The notes beneath the pieces are model-generated. The model saw nothing but the letters and a program-made list of their open reading frames with translations, made no database searches and had not been told where the DNA came from. From Ricinus communis (Eukaryota; Streptophyta; Magnoliopsida; Malpighiales; Euphorbiaceae): 64,000 bases of DNA. This document shows, piece by piece, positions 36,181 to 47,200 of this stretch; the first letter of the stretch is position 1; each line of letters starts with the position of its first letter. The DNA is taken from the NCBI RefSeq assembly GCF_019578655.1, contig NC_063259.1, positions 5,196,001 to 5,260,000 of the forward strand, given 5' to 3'. The position numbers and the translations under genes were made by a program.

Positions 36181-36318
36181 TATAAATCGCTTAATGGTAA
36201 ATGTCCCCCAAAAATCCAACAAGTAACTAATAATCATGTTATACAGAAAAAGTGGTTATCATGCCCTTTTCTGACGAATCATATAGTTCAACGAATTCAT
36301 CGACTAATATCTCTAAGT

Positions 36319-36893
36319 AGTTTATGAAAATAAATCCCAATTAATATGTTGACTTATTATAAATGAAAATATGGTAGAACTCCTTTTAATAGAACCCACA
36401 AGTTCCCTTAAATAAAATCTTTCACCACACGGGAGCCACATGGACACCACATAGTCGTGTTACGTCTTTACCTCAAAATTACTCTTGAAACAATCCATTG
36501 GATCACACGGGAAGATCATACGGGCATGTCCTATTGTCGTGTTGTGCCTTGAATAAACTGCCATTTTTTGCAACTCACACGGGAAGCCCACACGGGCTTG
36601 TGCTTCCCATGTGACACATTCCTTCAATTTAACACTTCTTGAAATTCACACGGGAAGGCCATGTGGGCAAGTTCTTCCCATGTGATGCCCATGTGGTTCT
36701 TCATCTCCTAATAAACAAGTTTTTCTTAGGCTGATTTTTGTGTATTTTGATATCAAAACTTCTTCTTGTCATGTAAGCTTTGCCAAGTACCTAAAAAGGA
36801 CTGAAAACAAATTTTAGCAAACAAATTAAACTCAATTTAAGGTGAAATCAAGATAATACAAGACTCAAAAGTAAGTGCTTCTAGCACTTATCA
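36319..36893 (-). mobile_element. Partial 5' LTR of the second Athila element
   Basis: Matches 22725-22770 and 23101-23592 of the 3' LTR but lacks about 330 bases between them (joined near 36357) and lacks the whole U5 side, primer site and leader. The GC-rich part 36420-36720 (cacgggaagcccacacggg-like) is better preserved here than in the 3' copy. 36183-36318 is unassigned sequence at the deletion junction. Confidence 0.8.
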
Positions 36894-37714
36894 ACAACTA
36901 ACTTGTTAAAGCATCGATCTTTTGTTGATGAGCATCAAAGTGCCTCTGTCCAAATCAAAGGATGATTTTCTTAGAAATACATTACATGTCATACATAACA
37001 TGTATATCACATACCTTCACTATCTTCACTTGATGTGTTCTCTGTATACTTGTATATATGTCACTAACTTGTAATAAGAAAATAAAAAGAAGTTCAAGAA
37101 AAAATGCTCGATGTACACTCAAGTTTACTTTCTAAAGTGAAATGCTGCCAACTTACTTCCCAAAGTGGAATACAATCAGTTTAGTGAAAGGTCATTAGCT
37201 TACATCTTGAAGCAAAATATCATTAATTTACTTTCCAATGTGAAAAACCCTAAAATAGAGACTTCATTTACTTCCTGAAGCAAGAGCTCATAGGTTTATC
37301 TCCTGAAATAGAGAATCAGCATACATCTTGAAGCAAAATCCAATTAGTTTACTTTTTGAAGTGGAAGATCACTAGTTATCTTTTGAAGTAGAGAATCAAC
37401 ATACATCTCGAAATGGAAGATCATCATCATACATCATGAAGTGAAGATTTATCAAATTTACTTCTCGAAGCATGATATCCTGAAATGGAAAACCAATTTA
37501 CTTCTCGAAGTAGAAGATCCCAAAGTGGAAAACCAATTTACTTCTCAAAGTAGAAGATCCCAAAGTGGAAAACCAATTTACTTCTCCAAGCATAAGATCT
37601 TGAAGTGGAAAGCAATTAGAAAAACTCTAGAAAGTCAATGGCGGAAGAGCCTATTATCCAAAATTTTGAGGGAATGGGTGAAATCCCTAAATCAATAACC
37701 AGCCAAATAGAAAA
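36894..37714 (+). repeat. Tat-like 3' UTR with degenerate 40-bp repeats
   Basis: From about 37120 to 37615 the sequence is made of diverged units based on 'ttacttctcgaagtagaaga' + 'tcccaaagtggaaaaccaat'. At 37491, 37531 and 37571 the period is exactly 40 and copies are almost identical. Purine-rich text follows and then a TG start at 37715. Such minisatellites in the 3' UTR are known for Tat/Ogre elements. 36894-37120 is AT-rich, with no gene. Confidence 0.65.
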
Positions 37715-39002
37715 TGATATATGTAATTTATGCATATTTTTCCCATTATAATCTTGAGAAGTTTATGAGTATTCTTGGTTATTTTAATAGAAAAAGGCAT
37801 TCACCCAATGAGGTTCTGAGTTGGCATGGAATTATTGGATAGAAGTTGAGATTTAAGTCAACTTTGGTATTTCACTCTCTATGAGGAATTTCTCACACTC
37901 GGTGAGATATTCCTGCAAGCTTTTCCACCTTTTATAACTCCTCACCCCCTTGGAGGTTTTTCTCACCGCCTATGAGACTGTTTTGTGGATCCTTTATTGA
38001 AGTTGTCATATCTCATGGGGGGTGAGGTTCTTCTCACCCCCTTGAAGACGCGCAACACTAGTTGCACATGTTTAGCATGCTTTTTTGTTTTAAAAGAAAA
38101 GGAGGGGACTTTTTAGGTTTCTTTAATTTTAAGATATAGAGAAAAAAGACAAAGGGAGCTGTCAAGAGGATTAGAGAGGAGAATGAAGACTCAAGTTGGA
38201 GATCAAGACTCAAGTCATCATCTAGAGCAAAGAATTCAATAGAGAAGCATACCCAAAACTTCTTTTTGATATTTTATACTTTTTACAAGAATAATTCTCT
38301 TGTTTTTCTATTCTTTTGATTTGGATTTGAATAAAGCCATGAGTAGCTAATTTCATTTGATTCTAGGAAATTAGTGAATACCCATCATCTCAATTATGAT
38401 TGTCTTGCATTATACTATTGGTTGAAGAGTAAATGAATTTTGATTTAGCAATTTGGTGTTTTTATTATTCTTATGAATATTGTGGCTAGATATTTAAATG
38501 TTTAAGATATTGGATGATGGAATGAGAATTGAAATCTAGTATTAGTTCATAAATTGCTAAACTTACGAAAATAAGAGTCAGGGATGATCCCAATCCTATG
38601 TGACTTTATTATTAACCATAAAACTTAATAAGTCTTAATTATTATCGATGATCACAGGTTTAGAATTAGCTTTGATACTTTTTGTATAACTTGAGAGAGT
38701 ATGTGGGATAATAATGGTTAATAGTCTTCAAATTGTTTATTTATGTTAAATCAAAGTTTAGGAAGTATACAACCATAGTTACTTAATATGGTGGAATTCT
38801 AGACCCTAGAGTTGTCTTTAATCTATTATTTAATTGTCATTATCATAGATTGGTTTATTTTTGTTTTAGTTCTTTAATATTTATTCATCAACAATTTCTG
38901 ATTTTCTAGATAATAATTAGTATTAATATAAATTGGTACTTGAATTCTCTTATCTGAGGGGTGATATTTACTCATACTATAATACTTTTGTGCAACTCTA
39001 CA
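37715..39002 (+). mobile_element. LTR of a Tat/Athila-like gypsy element (probably 3' LTR)
   Basis: Starts TGATATATGTAATTTATGC and ends near GTGCAACTCTACA. It contains the R/U5-side text of this group (aataaagccatgagtagct at 38332-38350, gagagtatgtgggataa at about 38700, and tactcatactataatac before the end). No primer-binding site follows, which favours a 3' LTR. Borders are inferred from TG/CA and context only. Confidence 0.5.
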
Positions 39003-41339
39003 TAAATTGAAAGTAAGTCTTCAAAGCGCACTAGATCGATTTTAGAAAAGACCAGAAGCCAGAGGGAAGTATCTGCATACATTTTGAAGGGTGATCTTCA
39101 AGACATTATGGGCTTACAAAATGAAGTTTTCATAATAAATATCCTTTTATCATATTTTTGATATTTATGTTGTCTTGATTTATTTAAAGTTCATTTGCAT
39201 AAACATCAGATTTTAAATTTAAATATCGAGCAATTTTCAAAACATCTGATGATGAAAGTCGTTATTCTTTCCAAATCTCATGGAGGTTTGAAAAGTCAAA
39301 AAGTCCTAATTAGGGTCTTGTATTGACCGAGTCAAAACAGTCAATTTCATGAAATTCTTCTAAAAATCAAAAAGAATAGTCGAGAATGGTCAAAATTGAT
39401 TAAAATGGTCAACATTAGGTCAAAATTGGAATTTTTAGCACATATTAGCCCATACAATCGATCAGCTATGCATACACCCGATCGGCTATACATTATAATT
39501 TGACGGATAATTATTAATTTTTTAAAAATAAAATATTGAGATTTGATTTTAAGATAATTTTCTTGACATTAGTTAGATTTTAAAAGTTTAAAATTACCTT
39601 TTGATTTATTTATTTTAAAAATAATAATAATTATCTAAAACCCTTATCCTTGATCCTAGGGTTTTCTCTCTTCTCTATAAATAGAAAAGGAGACCTCAGG
39701 CATAAAGGGCTAAAAAATTTTTATAAGTTTTCTTTTTTTTTGGCAAAAACACTTGATTTTACTGAGATTCAAAATACATCTAATAGAAACTCATATCCAG
39801 TCTTTGAACTGAAAAATTCGAGAGTCTACATAATACCGTGAAAATCTAAAGGTTTCTCTATCAACATCTTCATTTTATGTCTATTTGTTTAATGTATCTT
39901 TCGTTGATTTTATTATCTGTTTTTGATATGCATGCTTAGATATGTTATGTTCTTCACTTGATTAGGGTTTTTCTTTTAAATCTCAATATTATTAGATTTA
40001 GATCTGTTGGATTTTTGCCATGATTATGAATATTTAAGCTTTATTTTGATAAATCTACATGATTAGGGTAATTAATCAATAAATGGGTATATGCCATGAT
40101 TAAAGCTGAATGTTTTAGGATAATAAGTAATTGAGAAATATTTAGGTTAGATTTGATTTTTTTGTGTCAGTTTATTCTTCTAAGACGTGTTTATCTACTT
40201 TGAATCGGCCTTTCTAATGCATTCTAAGATAATTTCCTTATTTGATTTGTTATTTATCAGATCTACATATTTTCATAGTTTGTATCAAAATTGATATGTT
40301 TAGGAATATGTCCACCTTCTTTATTTCCTTAAGGTGATGATTAATTAAATGGCATGATACCAAAAAAATTAGATTTAATCTTATGTTTGGCTAATCACTG
40401 CATGTTTGCCTTTGCTGCTAATCTATTCTCACATGCTAGAGTCTAATTTATTTGTTTTGATTGTATCTTACTTTATTTTATATGATTATAATATTTTTAA
40501 TTATTTTTATATTTTTATGCAGATTTTATGTTTCTAAGTATTCTGGAGCTTAAAAATATTAAAATTAGATAAAACTGTCCAGATTTGAACTACTGAGTTG
40601 CCCAGAGCCTTACACAGCAAATCTATTGTGCTCTACAGCCGATCGGCTTTGCGTACAACCAAATGGCGATTCAACTGCCTAGATTGCCCGATTTTGCTGT
40701 CTTTTATATTTTTTAGTTTGTTTTAGCTTTTTTACCAGTTGTAAAAGGCTGTTTTAGCTTTGTTACCAATAGTTGTAGAAGGATTGTAATTTTTATTTCT
40801 ACTTTTTCTTATTTTTTTCATTTATTGTACTCCATGATAATTAGTAGAAAATATGTCATTGTTGTGTGATTGCTAACTAAATTCAACCCATATAGACAGT
40901 TGGCTTAAAAATCTAACTATTGCATGCAGATGGCAGTCCATTAGGCTAAATAATGGTAAATTTAGGCTAAACTAATAAAATTATATTAGATCTAAGTGGA
41001 TTTTACCATGCTAATTAAAATTTAACCCATCTAGACTAAGTACAAAAACAGGACTCTTGTATACAAAAAGTAGCTCAATTTGGTTAAGAAATGGTAACTT
41101 AGGCTAAAACCAATAAAATTGGATACCACTAAGTGGGCCAATTGCTTAAAACATGGCAATGCATTAGATTAATAAATGGTAAGGATTGGGTTGAACTCGA
41201 TAAAAAAACTAGGCTAGAATTAAGTAGACCTTTGTCATTCAGTAATGTTTATGTATATGTTTATGTATAGTATATATTTTGTTGCATTTATAGAGAATGA
41301 ATTATTAACTAATAAAATCAAAGGTAAAAATACAGAATT
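39003..41339. other. LTR-like debris, no gene seen
   Basis: AT-rich sequence with a good TATA box (ctctataaatagaaaagg, about 39674-39691) and the motif CGATCGGCT (39470 and 40640 areas), which also occurs in plant gypsy LTRs. Imperfect 'taggctaaa..aatggtaa' repeats lie at 40955-41190. Probably one or more decayed LTRs; orientation plus if the TATA is real. No coding region is recognised. Confidence 0.35.
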
Positions 41340-43760
41340 AAAAATGTTGGATTTTGAATTCATCTCCACGGTGGCAATACTTTTCTAAGAAATCTAATTA
41401 TGCCAAAAATAGGAAAAATATCTTGGTGAGTACCCAGCGGCTCCCTTCTCTGCACTGACAATTAGGTTGTGAAGCCTTACAGTATCGTGATCGCTAGTAC
41501 ACTTGGTGCGTCTATACCTAGCTTTCCGAAGTCACAACAGAATAGAGATTGCTGCAATCATACCACTGCCTGAGGGATCCCGTAAGTTCAAATATGAGCT
41601 AATGGTCTTCCAACAAACGCCAAAGTCATCATCTTAAAAGGAGGCAGTATTCAAATCCAAAGGGAAAATTCTCCATACTGATTGGGCAAGTAGCCAATCT
41701 AGAAATAGATGTTTAATAGATTCCTTAGCATCACATGTAGGACAATCCTCAGAGAAGTTTAGTTTGTTTTTTAGCAAGGCCCCCGCAGGAAGAATCACGC
41801 GTAGAATTTTCCATAGAAAGATCTTTAGTTTGATAAGGATTTTGAGTTTCCATAGATGCTTCCAGTGTGTAGCATGAGCAGTAGAAAGATTCAAATTATC
41901 ATTCTGGCACAAGTTTAACCATACTAATTTCCTAATTTAACTGTATAACAGCCTGATTTATGGAAAGACTAGATTTTTAAGGATACTATCAGCCTGGAAT
42001 TGATCATAAGCATTTCTCACCTTAGAGACGTTTCAAGTCCTAGTATCCTGGTCAATGAAATCAGCCACTAGAAAATCTTCCTTATTCCAAGAAGGGTTAA
42101 AAATAGGATTTGTATGGAAATTGTGTTAATCCGGGCATCCTCTGCAACTCTAATAGAAAGGCCATTTTTGACTTGTCAGCGAGTCCCTTTATTATGATAT
42201 CCTTTGTAGAGAAAACGCTACTCCAAGCTTGTGAAGGATGAGAGACTCTTCTAGCTGAGAGGTGATCTGAGTGGGGAAAATACTTGTCTTTCAAAACCTC
42301 AGTGAGGAGAGAGTTAGGCTTAGTCAGAATCCTCCAAAGTGTTTTACAAGCAGGGCCATGTTAAGACCCTGAAGGTCTTTAAACCCGAGACCCCGATAAA
42401 TTTACTCTTACAGAGCTTTTTCCAAGTTGTCCAATGTATTTTCCTATCGCCATCCTTCTAATCCCACCAAACACTTGACATCAAGCTATTGATTTCATTG
42501 CAAACTGAGCAGGGATTTTGAAGCAAATCATGGTGAAGATCGGGATCGCAATGTGTGAGATATTCATCAGATCACAAGCCTTGTTTTAACATTCTGAGGA
42601 GTGTTACTAAAACAGACAGCTGATTTATCAAAATTTATTTCCTGTCCACTAGCTGCATAATACACTGATAGAATGTTCATAAGATTGTTGATAGCTGACC
42701 CAGTTGTAAGACGAAAGAAGAGTGAATCATCAACAAAGAGCATATCATTAATCAGAGGCGATCTCCTTGCAATCCTTACACCAAGTAAAGAGCCATCCAT
42801 CAATTCTCTATTACATAGGTGGCCTAAACCCTTTGAACAGATAACAAACAGAAATGGGAATAAGGGATCACAATGTCTTAGACCTCTGGAAGGATGAAAA
42901 TACCCTCTAGGAACCCCATTAACATTGATTGAGAAAGATACCGATGTAACTCAGGACATAATCCACTTTTCCTAGGTGTCAATGAATCCCAAGTGATCAA
43001 CATATGTTGAACAAAATCTCATTCCAAACGGTCATAAGCCTTGGCCATGTCAAGTTTCAAAGCTAATTCCTTCCTCTGATTTTTAGACTTCGACTTAAAA
43101 GAGTGCATGGTTTCATGACTGATAATTATATTATCGGTAATAAATCTGTCCTTTATGAATGCATTTTAAGAGCCACCAATGACTAAAGGCATGTAAGTTT
43201 GCAATCTAAGAGTCAGGATTTTGGATATTACCTTATAGAATATAGTGCATAAGCTGATGGGCCTTAACTCCTTCATAGTCTATATTTAAAGATTTCTATA
43301 ACACCGCTATAAACATAAGATTTTAGGTTATTCCAATTTGAAAGAAACCAACCGTGAGCCCCTCACCGCAAAAGGCTTTGTCGGGATTCATAGAAAAAAC
43401 AGCTGCGTGGACCCATCCCAGCAAGGGGCTTTTTCGGGATTCATAGAGAAAACAGAGCCCCTTGTCGGAATTCATAAAGAAAACAGTTGCCTGAATTTCA
43501 TCAACCGTAACATCTCTGGTAAGATCCTCATTCATGCTTGAAGTAATTCAGGGTGAAAAACCATCAATTACCCTCGGTATGCCACACTCCAAAGGAATCT
43601 CTTAATCCCCATATTCTATTTCTGGACCTCTTTGCACAGTTTTAGCATGGGAAAAGGCGGTGTTATTATCTCCCAATCTCAATTTGTCTCAGCTAAATGA
43701 GACGAGATTTTTGAGCCCAAAAACATTCTCTTTAATCATCTCATTTTGAGTTCACCTGAA
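41340..43760 (-). pseudogene. LINE (L1-type non-LTR retrotransposon) ORF2 fragment
   Basis: From right to left: RLGDNNTAFSHAKTVQR (43680-43630), the DEIQATVFFMN RT entry motif (about 43490), then LINDMLFVDDSLFF with the catalytic F-V-D-D box and ASGQEINFDKS (42760-42620). The post-RT segment (MKDKYFPHSDHLSA, 42294) and an RT zinc-binding (zf-RVT) domain LWKLKILIKLKIFLW ... CPTCDAKESIKHLF (41870-41700) follow. Several frameshifts and stops; the endonuclease part is missing. It lies about 450 bases downstream of the U-box gene, in the same orientation. Confidence 0.85.
43375..43500 (-). repeat. Local triplication inside the LINE RT
   Basis: Three copies of 'tcgggattcatagaaaaaac' with variants lie at about 43381, 43435 and 43468. 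In protein terms the motif FSMNPDK is repeated (FFMNSDKG, FLYESRKS, FSMNPDKA), which inserts extra residues between the RT entry helix and the rest. Confidence 0.75.
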
Positions 43761-44202
43761 AATTTCTCTCTATTTTACCCTATTGTGTGGCCGGAAACCA
43801 TAATCTGACCTCAAAGTTGAGTTCCATAGACACTATTAGAAATTAATGAAATACATTTTGAAATAATGATATTTTCAGTCAATTCCAGCCATCAAGCCAT
43901 TGGGTAAAAAACAAAAGTAAAATTTAACAAAATTTCAAGATAATTCTGACACTGAAAATAACATAAAATTGTTAAAATAAAGTACATTTATGTAGACACC
44001 TTCATGTTACATGTTACAGAGAAGCAGGCAGAAATTTTTCCTCAATATCATCATATCTTTCTCTACAAACTACCAACCGGACTGTTATAGCCTACCTCTG
44101 TTCTAGCTAAATACTCAAGATACAGCCACTTAGAAGAAGCAATATAAAAAACAGGAACATTTATATATGTGTATACAGTGTTATGGAGCAGAAACTTTAA
44201 AC

Positions 44203-47200
44203 TTATGAGTTGCAATTCTGAGTTGGCAGTGGAGCACACCTATCTTCAATGGCCTGGGCGCCCAAAATTTTTCTAAGAGAGCGATATTGCAGCCGAACAT
44301 TCTCGCCACTCCCAATGATTTTAAGCAAGTACCTGCAAAGGCAAATATACTCTATAATTTCACAAGTAATGTACAAAATTTTGATAAAACACTTGCTAGA
44401 TACATGATACTCGTCATTTTTCACATGTGCATCAATTGATAACTTCAAGTACTGCAGAAAGCAAAGCTCATTATCCACCCAAATGTAGAAATCTCCTTAT
44501 TAGTTCAATGGTTTATTACTTAGTTAGCTCGTCTGTATACAGAATTCTGGTAATATCAATATATACCCCCAGCATTGCAATATTAAGATTATCTTGGATT
44601 AAAACACTAGTCTACATAATGATGTAATTATTTAAGGTGTGTAAGCAAGCACCCTACACTTACCAGCCATTGAGACATTGTGAGGTAATAATTGCTTCCT
44701 TCCCAACAAATTTTTCTGGTGTCCTCCTATTTCCCTGTACAATTTAGCACGCTCTTAATTTCCAACCTAATCAAGTAGCAACAGCAATAATGAATGTAAT
44801 ATAGCAAAAAGAATCTAAGATGACCTTAATTACTACTTTCTCATTCACAGAGAATGGATATTGCACCCCCTTATGCAAACCATCATCAGCAGCTATACTT
44901 CCATTCTCCTAAAAACAAAAAGAAAAAGGGAAAATAAAAACAAACAAACAAACAAAAGGATGAAGTCAGTTTTTTCTATCAGTCAGTAGAACGTGCATTA
45001 GTCTAGTCACCAAATGAGACCCAACACAAGTACGATTTGAATTCAAGGATTTCACAATACTTGTACTATTCTTTGAATTGAATTTAAAGCATAAAGTTGC
45101 TCTATTTTGTTCTCCTTTCAGCTGTTTCCTTCTTTAACAAGAGTAACATCTCACAGTTAAATAGATGTATGAAGCCTGTTTAACAGCCTGTATTAAGAAC
45201 ACAAATTTTATAATAAACAGGAATAATCCCAGACCCTCTTTGTATGCAATGAGTCCAATGACTAATGAAATTCTTCAAAAAAGGGCACCATGTACAACAT
45301 GCAATTGCAGAACATGTAAATTGCACTCATGAACATTCACAAAGTTCTTCTGATGATTCTCACCATCTCATCGAAAAGAGACATTAAACTGGATGAACAT
45401 CCAACCACCTTTGGTTACTATAAAAGAGAGTGCCCTTTGCTAGATGGTAGAAGCCAGTTTTCCAGGAATCCAATCACAAGGATGCTATTAAAAAGTCATA
45501 AAAAATTGAAGAGACCAAATGTTTTCAGTATATTTTCTTAATAAAAGCATTACAAGACAACTCGAAAGAGAAAGGTGCCTTGGCAGTTTTACAGAATGGG
45601 TCTCAAGAAAAAGCATACAGCTCTTACCAAATGCCATTCGCTGTTTTTGCTAAGTTTTGAATTTGTGGTCTTTCTACTTTGAGATTAGAAAATTCAGACA
45701 GAAAAGTAGCATAGTAAAATAATAGGAAAAGTTTTGGAACTTTTAGTAATAGTTAAATACATTCTTTTATTTTTTGAATGAAGATTATCAAATTCACTAG
45801 AAGCGTTATAATTTTTACTCAAATGGTGGAATATCTGAGCATTAGGTATAGAAAGAAAAAAAACTACTATTCTCGGAGCTGAGGTATATGAAGAATGGCT
45901 TAAGTAAGAATATATGTAAAATACGAAATGTTCATGTCTGAGATAGTCCTAACCATTAGTCAATACTCATGGGAGGCTTGGCAGCCATTTACAATATACT
46001 GAAAAAACTGAAAACTTCATAATACCAAAATAGATTTTTTGAACATAAGATGCATTAGCTACAGTTACCAATGTCTATAAAATTGGACTAACGCTTCATT
46101 TTTGCAATCAGTCTCAATGCTTCATTTCTATCAGTTACATCATGTATCCAAGAGTTCCTCGTATCCACATCCAAAAAAAGTAATAAAACAATTAAGGAGC
46201 TTGTAGGGGTGCATGCTTGGACAAAATATGAAACATTTCAAATAGCAAGGCACTAATTTCAGCATACCCTGCATGGCCGTCTTATAGAATCTGTTTGATC
46301 ACCCATATCTTTCCGACGCTTGCGGAGAGCTGCATTATGAAACAGCCTCCGATCATCCTCCTGCCTTACAGCTGCAGCTGCAGCTCTGAGAGCTGTAAAC
46401 AAATCAAAGTATAAGAACAAAAAAAAAAAAACAATGTCTTAATAGAAGATAAAAATATGTATGTAGCCACTATAAAAAATAAATAAATAACACTAGATGT
46501 AGGCAATGCAGTAGATAGTGCAAGTTAAATAGTTCCAAGATAAATAATCCTCACACACAAACATATTAATAGTTAGATAAGTCAAATGAAACCTACCAAA
46601 ATTAGGAACCGGAGACCCAGCCTCAATTTCTGCATTGCAAAGGGTACATCTTGACTGTGATAGCAAACAATAACTTCAATCCATAAGTATGACTATTCAG
46701 AAGCACACGAAGGGGGTCCCATGCATGTAATTTAGAAGTATAATATGTCTTTGCAAAAGGAGCTCTCAACAAAATTTACAGTATTAAACAACCAAAACAA
46801 AAAAATTCAGCCACCTAAAACCAAAGAAGATGCAACTCTTCTTTTAGTAGTGTTCAGAATGTTCACAATTTAATGTTGATCTACATGATAATCCATCCAA
46901 GCTTTAAGCTTGATCTCTATATTTTCTACACAAACTCAATTAACCCCTGAAGAAACAAACACCAAACATCAAAGACATGATCTGGTATGTGCCCTGGCTT
47001 TGGATCAGGTAATGGGACCTTGAAGTGTAAAATCCTCTCCTAACTTTATAGAAGGAGATTTATTAGGACTCTTCCCTCCTCTGCCTATATTGACTGATTA
47101 CTAATAGTATGAGAGCTCAATTAGGGAGAGAACTCACTGATCTCACAATATTTAGATGAAAGTTTGCTTGCCTCTTCATTAACAATATGGTCCTTAAATA

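Larger units (their letters stand above)
22219..36893 (-). mobile_element. Second Athila-type Ty3/gypsy element, decayed, with nested insertions
   Basis: From right to left: a partial 5' LTR (36319-36893), gag (36180-34838), protease (34730-34237), RT (34180-33433), a solo LTR insertion, RNase H (30561-30040), integrase (29600-28932), a TIR insertion, pol C-terminus (28440-28200), an AT-hook-like ORF (27754-27149), a palindrome cluster (26900-26590), an env-like ORF (26371-25211), a pre-LTR purine motif (23632-23593) and the 3' LTR (23592-22219). The LTR pair matches closely over 23101-23592 versus 36363-36893. The flanks (acaac on the right) do not give a clear target duplication on the left. 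Every coding region carries stops or frameshifts. Confidence 0.88.

Noticed and set aside
22219..36898. Target-site duplication for the second Athila element
   Set aside because: The right flank is acaac but no matching pentamer borders any plausible left LTR end (22219-22243), so no duplication is claimed.
39460..40660. CGATCGGCT motifs as a regulatory system
   Set aside because: Only a few copies occur, in LTR-like debris; this is consistent with known LTR text and not enough to claim a function.
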